48,941 nucleotides of DNA from an uncultured Clostridia bacterium (lineage in GTDB: Bacteria; Bacillota; Clostridia; Oscillospirales; Acutalibacteraceae), in NCBI GenBank assembly GCA_944384985.1, contig CALWVM010000015.1, forward strand, positions 1 through 48,941, read 5' to 3'. Below are positions 44,201 through 48,941 of this stretch, piece after piece (position 1 is the stretch's first letter; each line of letters starts with the position of its first letter). The translations under genes and the position numbers were made by a program. The notes beneath the pieces were generated by a model. The model was not told the origin of the DNA. It made no database searches and was given only the letters and a program-made list of their open reading frames with translations.

Positions 44201-44830
44201 GCCGTCGAGCACGATCACACGGTAGCCGCCCTCTAGCGTTGCAGCATAGGAGAGCATCCCCGCCATCTCGCCCTCGGGCGGGGTGAAGAATGCATCGGCA
44301 AGGTCATAGCCCAAATTTGCATACAGTTCGCGGAACTCCTCCGGTTCCGTCGTGCGCGTGGAAACAAACTGCCCGTTCTGGAACTGTGCCGACTCCGTTC
44401 TGCGGATGTCGTGGTTGCCGTTGATAACCAGCACCTGCACGCCGGTTTCCTCTTCAAAACGCTCCAGGCGCGCGGCAAGCTGGCGATGCCCCTCGTACTC
44501 GCCGTTTTTGGTGAGGTCGCCGGGAATAAACACGTATTTGAGCCCCTGCGTTTTCGCCATTTCGCCGTATTCATACAAGGCATTTTCCAAAAGGGCATCG
44601 GCAAGATAAGACGTCGTGGAATTGAGCTTGGATGCCTCAATAAAGGCGTTTATGTCCGAGCCCATGAGTGACTGCGGAAAGTAGTGTAGGTCATTCATCA
44701 CACCGACGGTCAGATTGCCGCCATCTGCGGCAGCCGTTTGCAGCGGGATGCTTGGCAAAACGCCAATCAGCAGTGCGAGCGTCAAGAGTAATGCCGCCGC
44801 CCTTGCAAACGGTTTGCGGGTTTTCTTCAT
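41291..44830 (-). CDS. Secreted protein with two metallophosphoesterase domains
   Basis: 1179 residues. Signal peptide (1-34). The first calcineurin-like domain (about 38-320) has MNDLHY (Asp47, His49), IPGDLTKNG (Asp105), INGNHD (Asn139-His140), ITHFN and FTGHIHM, a complete metal set. A mostly helical stretch (about 400-690) follows. A purple-acid-phosphatase-type fibronectin-like domain (about 700-815; VSGLEPGEKYCFRVGD) leads to a second calcineurin-like domain (about 820-1080): HMSDTQ, LHTGDVVDSG, PATGNHEED, VAMHKAIY, LQGHDHVYLR, also complete. The C-terminus is VPKTAGK (1142-1148), a hydrophobic helix and KRKRDEEL, a sortase-like tail. It is probably wall-attached and hydrolyses extracellular phosphate esters or nucleotides (inference). 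ATG 44830 has GGGGGAT nearby; the longer frame crosses the promoter. Confidence 0.88.
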   Translation of the reverse strand: MKKTRKPFARAAALLLTLALLIGVLPSIPLQTAAADGGNLTVGVMNDLHYFPQSLMGSDINAFIEASKLNSTTSYLADALLENALYEYGEMAKTQGLKYVFIPGDLTKNGEYEGHRQLAARLERFEEETGVQVLVINGNHDIRRTESAQFQNGQFVSTRTTEPEEFRELYANLGYDLADAFFTPPEGEMAGMLSYAATLEGGYRVIVLDGACYSSDIHSEGLNVAETRGAYSDALMTWALDQIADAKAQGLTPIGITHFNLVEHFENEDNAFTAFPIDNWMQVAESFADAGMHYAFTGHIHMTDIASHTSDNGETLTDCSSASLLNYPCYFRVVTMENTAGPENVTLDYQSYDIDRTRPVTAHGTTYPQPFKYTAFALNFGGGDMTTFATNYVRYLLEYTLMPEMEKAGGLYWYLNNSLDLDGALDSLLSSASGLGALQDVPKVTLKMVIKNVCDQVERQYLDGGAGTEHLLTVVHDAVDKLMSIEVSDQKCTKFLDTLGIGSLTRNGNLGDAVSSCLAYIYSGDEDRSDDPFMNDVIARFSRGENVDAILDTLVDVVLHDLLEDEILQNIHLDLVGILGTLSDVEAQALLGDVIEQLLTAFESSSLNGLVPTPSLAQIINLFFAAGIVEYNSLDDVLQSLMDEYLTKSQMDTIANEFLVYVTDFTTDTNPGLRMDNAATISYTGKVPVTPTVEDLRLPSGIVITFGSDTATTRNISWYTKYSVTGTDIEIVPYSANPRFTGRPSTGSNISASTELVTREVPGVDLGVISIISYPFEVNRHMVQVSGLEPGEKYCFRVGDASRGWWSDIGTFEMADNSDSFTFFHMSDTQSGTQKQYETFGEVADTAFGLYPEAKFILHTGDVVDSGKNFEQWNWVFNAASDSLLNTVMMPATGNHEEDMANATVENFLLTDYPAQDTTNGVYYSFDYNNAHFMVLNTNDLNSDNTLGAKQVEWLKADAAASDKTWKIVAMHKAIYSNGSHYDDDDITALRKQLSALMPQLDIDVVLQGHDHVYLRTSAMKDNAVCEIVERTVTHDGTSYTAMVNPDGTVYAIDGCAGVKYYQTKDASLTDQLFPRAEAIVDAEAPVFSAIEIDGENLFFNAYTVNDGSVQKIDSFAISKAADSASPGTTPGGETPITDANVPKTAGKQVASALLFLIPAAATVAFAGGAIKRKRDEEL

Positions 44831-44874
44831 CTCTGTATCCCCCGTTTCTAAAAAAGGTAATGAACACAGAGTTA

Positions 44875-44903
44875 AGTATAGCACAGTTTCTTGTCAGTTT
44901 CAA
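44875..44903 (-). promoter_or_regulatory. Promoter of the large metallophosphoesterase gene
   Basis: On the minus strand TTGAAA (44903-44898), a 17-nt spacer and TATACT (44880-44875), 45 nt upstream of ATG 44830. No PhoB-like direct repeats (CTTAACA-like) stand out. Confidence 0.75.
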
Positions 44904-44917
44904 TAAAAATTTTATTA

Positions 44918-45424
44918 TTATTCTGTTTTATTTATACGATTTTCGACATTTTCATGTAACCTGTTGAATTCTTCCATATCCACAAGCGCCAGAATACGAT
45001 CCAGTTTTTTGTGGAGGTCTTTGAGAATGATCTCACTTTTCAGGTTGACTTTATAATCGTTTTCATTGCGATTTCGGTCTTTCTGCTCTTGGCGCTGCTG
45101 GCTCATCATAATCAGCGGCGCCTGCACGGCGGCAACACAGGAAAGCACCAGGTTGAGCAGGATAAACGGGTATGGGTCGAATGCCCGTGTGCCGAACCAC
45201 AGGTTTACGCAGATCCAGCCGATCAACACCGCCGTAAAAGTCAGGATAAATGTCCAACTGCCCGCGAACGCCGCCATCTTATCCGCCGCGCGTTGGGCAA
45301 ATGTTTCCTGCTCCTCCCCTTTTTTGGATACGGTATTTTCCAAAAGCAGGTGAATGATCTCTTCATTGGTCATATTGTTGTGCGGGGTATTGATAATATA
45401 GTCGAGCAGTTCACGGTCTTGCAT
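44918..45424 (-). CDS. DUF1003 membrane protein
   Basis: 168 residues with two membrane segments (about 52-72 and 80-105). The core AAFAGSWTFILTF, then WICVNL and FDPYPFILLNLVLSCVAAVQAPLIMMSQQRQ, is the clear signature of the DUF1003 family. The C-terminal part is charged and helical (DYKVNLKSEIILKDLHKKLD), also typical. The family's function is unknown. GGGAGG precedes ATG 45424 with about 8 nt. No terminator is visible between it and the downstream promoter at 44903. Confidence 0.88.
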   Translation of the reverse strand: MQDRELLDYIINTPHNNMTNEEIIHLLLENTVSKKGEEQETFAQRAADKMAAFAGSWTFILTFTAVLIGWICVNLWFGTRAFDPYPFILLNLVLSCVAAVQAPLIMMSQQRQEQKDRNRNENDYKVNLKSEIILKDLHKKLDRILALVDMEEFNRLHENVENRINKTE

Positions 45425-45485
45425 AAAAAACGCCTCCCCGTGACAGTATCCGGCATTTGGACGAGATTATGCGCGCACGCAAATA

Positions 45486-45515
45486 CAAAAAAGGATCCGC
45501 AAAAGCGGATCCTTT
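45486..45515 (-). terminator. Terminator of the gtrA-like gene
   Basis: Perfect 11-bp stem (45490-45500 with 45505-45515), an AAAA loop, and a T-run on the minus strand. It lies about 30 nt past the stop at 45547. Confidence 0.85.
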
Positions 45516-45546
45516 CCTTTGGCTCGTATACAGCACAAACACGCGC

Positions 45547-46041
45547 TTATTTTTCATTCTTCTTTTCTGCCTGCTGTGCGGCTTCTTCTTTTTTCGCGAG
45601 AGAATTCGTATTGATGGAGCCGCGATACACCCAGAAGCGGCACACGAGAAATTCTGTAACAAGATTGCAGAGCATGGTCGTGATTTCAACAATATAGTCG
45701 TTGACACCGGCGTTTGTCGCCAAATGGCCGAGATAGGTGGACAGCGGTGTGAAAAGGCAATAATAGAATGCAACTTTCAGCATGGCAATCGGCACGTTGG
45801 TTGCAGATTTGAAGGTATAGCGCCGGTTTACCGTGAAATTGTAAAGGACGGAAAGCACCAAAGACGGCAGATAGCGCGCCCAATACGGGAAACTCGTGAA
45901 CTCCGTCAACAGGGTAAACGTGACAAATTGAATAATACCCGCACCCATGGAAAACGCGACAAATTTCAAAATTTGAATCACCGTTTGCTTAGGGGTAAGC
46001 TTTTTATCTTGCTTTTTCGTTTCTTTTCGTTCTTCAGCCAT
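45547..46041 (-). CDS. GtrA family membrane protein
   Basis: 164 residues with four membrane segments between lysine-rich ends (EERKETKKQDKK at the start, KKEEAAQQAEKK at the end). LKFVAFSMGAGIIQFVTFTLL, cut here at LKFVAFS and GAGIIQF, and FTVNRRYTFKSA are the family marks. GtrA-like proteins are thought to help move lipid-linked sugars across the membrane or to modify wall polymers; the exact activity is unsettled. AAAGGAG precedes ATG 46041 with 10 nt. No glycosyltransferase is adjacent, which is less usual. Confidence 0.88.
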   Translation of the reverse strand: MAEERKETKKQDKKLTPKQTVIQILKFVAFSMGAGIIQFVTFTLLTEFTSFPYWARYLPSLVLSVLYNFTVNRRYTFKSATNVPIAMLKVAFYYCLFTPLSTYLGHLATNAGVNDYIVEITTMLCNLVTEFLVCRFWVYRGSINTNSLAKKEEAAQQAEKKNEK

Positions 46042-46092
46042 ATTAAATTGACTCCTTTCCCATCCTGTTTTTTAGCGGCATAAAACAACGTA

Positions 46093-47397
46093 TCAGTCAG
46101 AAGCAGCGGCTTCGTCCTCGTGGAACTGATTGGCATAAACGGAGCCAAGGTAGCGGGCTTTTATTTTGGAGTAAGGAAATTTCTGACTGGAATAAAGCCC
46201 GTCATATCCCGAAAAGAAGAAGCTGGCTGCGCACCCGGCTGCGAAAAAGGCTGCGCCTTCCCCACCGAACAGTTCCACCGCCAAAAGGATCGACGCCACA
46301 GGGCAGTTGGTCGCACCGCAAAAAACAGCCACTAAACCAACAGCGGCCGCAAATCCGGCCGGGATGCCGAGCAGGCTCCCGGCAACGCAGCCGAACGTAG
46401 CACCGACAAAAAAGGAAGGCACAACTTCCCCGCCTTTATATCCCGACGCCAGTGTGACTGCGGTAAACAGAATTTTAAGGAAAAACGCGGCGGGCAGGGC
46501 CTCCCCCTGCTCGATCGCCCGGGTTATAATGTCCATCCCGGCACCGTTGTAATCCCGGCTGCCGGAAAGTAAGGTAAACAAAATCACGATGCCGCCGCCT
46601 GAGAGGACCCGCACCCATGGATTTCGGATCTTTCCCACAAACAGCCGCTCGCCGAGGCGGATGCAGCTGCAAAACAGCATGGACACAAAGGCGCACAAAA
46701 CCCCAAGTGCCGTTACACGCAAAAGCATCCCGACTTCCATCGCCGGTACGGTGACAGCAAACCGGGTAGGCGCGATCCCGAAAAGGCAGGAAACCCCATA
46801 TGCAATAAATGCGGAGGCGATGGATGGGAAAAAGTTTGCGGCATAGCTGATGCCGACGCTTGCCACAGTCATGGCAAAAACGGTCGCCGCAAGCGGCGTT
46901 CCAAAAAGGGCAGAAAAGAATGCCGCCATTCCGGCAATCGTCGCCGTGCGAAGATCCCGGTCGTCAAACCGTAAAAGCTTTCCTGCATGGTAGCCGACCG
47001 TTCCGCCCATTTGCAAAGCTGCCCCTTCTCGCCCGGCGGAACCGCCGCAAAGATGAGTCAAAAAAGTTCCTGCAAAAATGGCCGGCAACAGCGTAAGCGG
47101 TACGCCGTTGCCGTCGTGAACCTCGTCGATAATGTCGTTGGTGCCTTTTCCTTCTGTGCGTGTCAATTTATAGACTGCAACAATCAGAAGACCCGCCACA
47201 GGCAGGGCGTAAAGCAAAGCGGGATATGCCTCCCGCGTCCCGGTCGCCCACTGTATGGACAGATGAAAGGCCGATCCGATCAGGCCGCAAACGCCCCCGC
47301 ACAGCCCCGACAGGGCTATCCACTTGAGCAGTGTCAGGAGATACAGCTTGATCCGTGCCATATAGGCAAAAGCATACGATTTCAGTTTACTTCCCAT
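46093..47397 (-). CDS. CLC family anion transporter, possibly fluoride-type
   Basis: 434 residues with ten or more membrane segments. GGSAGREGAALQMGG (118-132) contains the CLC 'GREG' helix with the gating glutamate Glu124. ASGYKGGEVVPSFFVGATFG (318-337) is the counterpart of the GxFxP segment. In chloride channels these read GREGP and GIFAP; here GREGA and GGEVVP resemble the CLC-F (fluoride/proton antiporter) group as I recall it, so fluoride export is a real possibility. I found no fluoride riboswitch in the 58 nt upstream. The start is ATG 47397 with AAGAGAG before it. A near-palindrome TGCCTTGCAGGGCA (47416-47429) lies upstream. The tRNA-binding fragment lies just upstream without a terminator between. 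Confidence 0.85.
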   Translation of the reverse strand: MGSKLKSYAFAYMARIKLYLLTLLKWIALSGLCGGVCGLIGSAFHLSIQWATGTREAYPALLYALPVAGLLIVAVYKLTRTEGKGTNDIIDEVHDGNGVPLTLLPAIFAGTFLTHLCGGSAGREGAALQMGGTVGYHAGKLLRFDDRDLRTATIAGMAAFFSALFGTPLAATVFAMTVASVGISYAANFFPSIASAFIAYGVSCLFGIAPTRFAVTVPAMEVGMLLRVTALGVLCAFVSMLFCSCIRLGERLFVGKIRNPWVRVLSGGGIVILFTLLSGSRDYNGAGMDIITRAIEQGEALPAAFFLKILFTAVTLASGYKGGEVVPSFFVGATFGCVAGSLLGIPAGFAAAVGLVAVFCGATNCPVASILLAVELFGGEGAAFFAAGCAASFFFSGYDGLYSSQKFPYSKIKARYLGSVYANQFHEDEAAASD

Positions 47398-47455
47398 GAA
47401 AACTCTCTTTTTTCTGCCTTGCAGGGCAAAATTTCATTAAAGAAGTACATCCCAT

Positions 47456-47935
47456 TTAGTAGAGCTTTGCACCTGCCGGAATGTGGTCGTCCACCATTAA
47501 AAGATGGAGCTTTTCTTCGCCCTCCTCATGGTGTACTGCACTAATCAACATACCGCAGGAGTCGATGCCCATCATCGCTCTTGGCGGGAGGTTTACGATT
47601 GCAATGCAGGTCTTGCCCACAAGCTCTTCCGGCTCATAAAAGCTATGAATACCGCTTAAAATTGTGCGTTCTGTGCCCGTTCCGTCATCCAGCGTAAACT
47701 TCAACAGCTTCTTGGACTTCGGCACAGCTTCGCAGGCGAGGACCTTGACCGCCCGGAAATCGGACCTGGAGAAAGTCTCAAAATCCACGAAGTCCTTGAA
47801 CAGCGGCTCAATTTCCACCTTAGAAAAGTCAATCTTCTCAATCTCGGCTTTCGGCGCTTCAGGAGCCTGATTTTTTGCATCATTTCCCACATTAGCACCT
47901 TTTAAGGGCTTCAATGTGGGGACAAAAACAACCAT
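47456..47935 (-). CDS. tRNA-binding domain protein, possibly a methionyl-tRNA synthetase C-terminal remnant
   Basis: 159 residues. Residues about 50-159 are the OB-fold tRNA-binding domain found at the C-terminus of methionyl-tRNA synthetases and in Trbp111/CsaA-type proteins: DFETFSRSDFRAVKVLACEAVPKSKKLLKFTL is cut here as FSRSDFRAV and CEAVPKSKKLL, then TILSGI, LVGKTCIAIVNLPPRAMMG and the end PAGAKLY. The preceding Lys/Pro/Glu-rich stretch (about 20-48) looks like the linker that joins this domain to the synthetase body. There is no synthetase core: an in-frame TGA lies 27 nt upstream of ATG 47935, no convincing ribosome site is seen, and AT-rich sequence with an integrase follows. It is either a stand-alone protein or the 3' end of a broken metG. 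Confidence 0.65.
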   Translation of the reverse strand: MVVFVPTLKPLKGANVGNDAKNQAPEAPKAEIEKIDFSKVEIEPLFKDFVDFETFSRSDFRAVKVLACEAVPKSKKLLKFTLDDGTGTERTILSGIHSFYEPEELVGKTCIAIVNLPPRAMMGIDSCGMLISAVHHEEGEEKLHLLMVDDHIPAGAKLY

Positions 47936-48040
47936 CTTTTCAATCTGTCCTAAATCTCCTCATATCTCACAACAGGTCTAATTATCATTTCTTGCGAAAT
48001 CTTTATATCCCTATAAATTCTTGTGTTTTTTCGGTGGATT

Positions 48041-48067
48041 GGTGTACAAATTGGTGTAAATGGTGTA
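48041..48067. repeat. Three closely spaced GGTGTA direct repeats beside the integrase
   Basis: GGTGTA occurs at 48041-48046, 48053-48058 and 48062-48067, each preceded by TT or AT and followed by A-rich bases. They lie about 40 nt past the integrase stop, where element ends and integrase arm sites are often found. The role is inferred. Confidence 0.5.
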
Positions 48068-48102
48068 TAAGCTTTTTTATTATTGTCTCCAAACATTTCA
48101 TA

Positions 48103-48894
48103 TTAGACACACACTTTATTATACTCATTTTTGAAATATGAGTCAAGACCTTCGAACTCGGACTGCCTAAGCTCCTTTGTCACATCGGTATAGATATTGA
48201 GCGTTGTTGAAATATCCTTATGACCGAGCGTATCCTGAATGACCTTGACATTCATGCCTGCTTCGCACATTCTCGTTGTAAATGTATGTCTTAATGAATG
48301 GCAGCTAAAATGCGGAAGCAGCACTTCGGGATTATCGTTTTTCAAAAACTGCTCATCGTTACAGTCACGGATTATGCGGCGGATTGCTTTATTGAGCGTT
48401 CCCTGATGTTGTGGATTTCCGAAGCGATTGATAAAGATAAAATCCGTGTATCCGTCAATGATAGCGATACAATGAAGATCGAGCAGCTCCTGCCTTTCCT
48501 TTTCCATTATGATTGCCTCTTTCACAAAACTGAGCATTGGCACTTTTCTCTTTCCAGCCGGAGTTTTCGGCGTATTGACATTAAAATAACAGCCTTTTTT
48601 GCTTCCATCGGTGCGGTGGTCACAGTAAACCAAAGTATGATTTACATCAATAACACCATTCTCCAGATCGACATCACACCATCTTAATCCGGTAAGTTCT
48701 CCGACTCGAAGCCCTGTCCCTATCAAAACAGCAAAGATCGGATACCAATATTGTGCGGCGGGAGTATTTTTCAAATAGCTTAAAAACAGCTCCTGTTCGG
48801 GACGGGTTAAAGCTCTGCGCTTTTCCGTCTTGAAGCAATGTGCTTGCTTTAACTCTCTAAGTACATTACTCCTCGATTGAAAAGAGTGCTTTAA
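48103..48894 (-). pseudogene. Tyrosine integrase lacking its N-terminal half
   Basis: The open frame encodes the whole catalytic domain of a tyrosine recombinase: Arg in GTGLRVGELTGLRW, the HxxR box HSLRHTF, the second His in LGHKDISTTLNIYTDV, and the nucleophile Tyr in NIYTD. Upstream residues (KRRALTRPEQELFLSYL) match the junction to the core-binding domain. Going further upstream a TGA (48897-48895) closes the frame before any core- or arm-binding domain, and the only usable start is a TTG at 48774, inside the catalytic domain. Full Tn916-type integrases have about 380-400 residues; about 260 are open here. The gene is thus truncated or frameshifted. It belonged to an integrative element, perhaps the one that disrupted metG. 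Confidence 0.7.
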
Positions 48895-48941
48895 TCATTT
48901 TTGCAACTTCATCTGGAGCCGGATTTGTATTGTCAAGTTTC
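48866..48941 (-). CDS. C-terminal tail of an unidentified gene (runs off the window)
   Basis: The last 24 codons of a frame that enters from the right edge and ends with TAA at 48868-48866. They encode NPAPDEVAKMIKALFSIEE. The last sense codons give a GAGGAG that would be a ribosome site, but the nearby ATG 48866 opens only five codons in a frame different from the integrase. It could be an excisionase-like or small regulatory gene of the same element. The family cannot be told from so short a piece. Confidence 0.4.
   Translation of the reverse strand, partial: KLDNTNPAPDEVAKMIKALFSIEE

Noticed and set aside
47398-47455. Possible fluoride riboswitch before the CLC gene
   Set aside because: The gap is too short, and the conserved GG-GAUGG, AACCGCC and GCUGAUG blocks are absent; only a small near-palindrome is present.
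48041-48067. The GGTGTA repeats as the start of a CRISPR array
   Set aside because: The repeats are 6 nt long and spaced 9-12 nt, with no regular spacers and no cas genes; integrase-related sites fit better.

Overview
The window comes from a low-to-mid GC Gram-positive bacterium of the class Clostridia, most likely an anaerobic, gut-type Oscillospirales/Ruminococcaceae-like lineage. This is inferred from content, not from a search. The evidence is strong AGGAGG-type ribosome sites, an intact sporulation sigma factor K, a DnaD-type replication protein with a DnaI/DnaC-like loader, a ClpE-like ATPase, ECF vitamin transporters, a sodium-pump decarboxylase beta subunit, GPH sugar symporters, and surface proteins with sortase-like tails. 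Most of the sequence is dense chromosome. Only the far right end looks mobile.

Layout. 1-3.9 kb: a DUF2804 gene, a lipoprotein, a solitary initiator tRNA-fMet with a textbook promoter, and an ion-transporter-superfamily permease. 4.1-8.1 kb: a membrane-bound HTH regulator, a wall-anchored repeat protein, and a vitamin B5 pair (coaX and a PanT-like ECF S component). 8.4-11.6 kb (minus strand): an MFS transporter with a large outside insertion and a membrane protein with a degenerate phosphodiesterase fold. 11.9-14.7 kb: an operon of small HTH regulator, endonuclease III, DnaD/DnaB-like protein and helicase loader. 14.8-18.4 kb: a Gfo/Idh/MocA oxidoreductase, then an HTH-DUF2157 membrane regulator translationally coupled to a GDYXXLXY protein. 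18.4-20.9 kb (minus): a tiny gamma-like subunit, the beta subunit of a Na+-pumping decarboxylase, and cysteine synthase. 21.0-24.9 kb: two GPH symporters and a histidine phosphatase.

24.9-28.6 kb (minus): cvpA-pgsA-clpE. 28.8-37.8 kb (minus): a tightly packed ten-gene run, ruvC-ruvA-ruvB-glmM-methyltransferase-ecfA1-ecfA2-ecfT-truA-DUF5711, with gaps of at most 21 nt and several overlaps behind one clear promoter. It mixes Holliday-junction processing, wall precursor synthesis, the ECF energizing module and tRNA modification. 37.9-47.4 kb (minus): sigK, a membrane-anchored GH25 lysozyme, a Cof-type HAD phosphatase, a very large secreted protein with two metallophosphoesterase domains, a DUF1003 protein, a GtrA protein and a CLC-type (possibly fluoride) transporter. 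47.4-48.9 kb: a probable methionyl-tRNA synthetase C-terminal remnant, an AT-rich stretch with GGTGTA repeats, a tyrosine integrase lacking its N-terminal half, and the tail of another gene, which together look like a mobile-element scar.

Functional links: the S component at 7.5 kb probably uses the ECF module at 30.8-33.3 kb to feed the pantothenate kinase beside it. Several genes concern the cell envelope (glmM, pgsA, GH25, GtrA, surface proteins). I found no CRISPR array, rRNA operon or recognisable anti-phage system. The best candidates for undescribed biology are the HTH-DUF2157/GDYXXLXY pair, the degenerate GDPD membrane protein, the double metallophosphoesterase surface protein and the orphan decarboxylase beta/mini-gamma pair. 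No intergenic stretch exceeds about 300 bases; the left edge (1-152) shows nothing I can identify.
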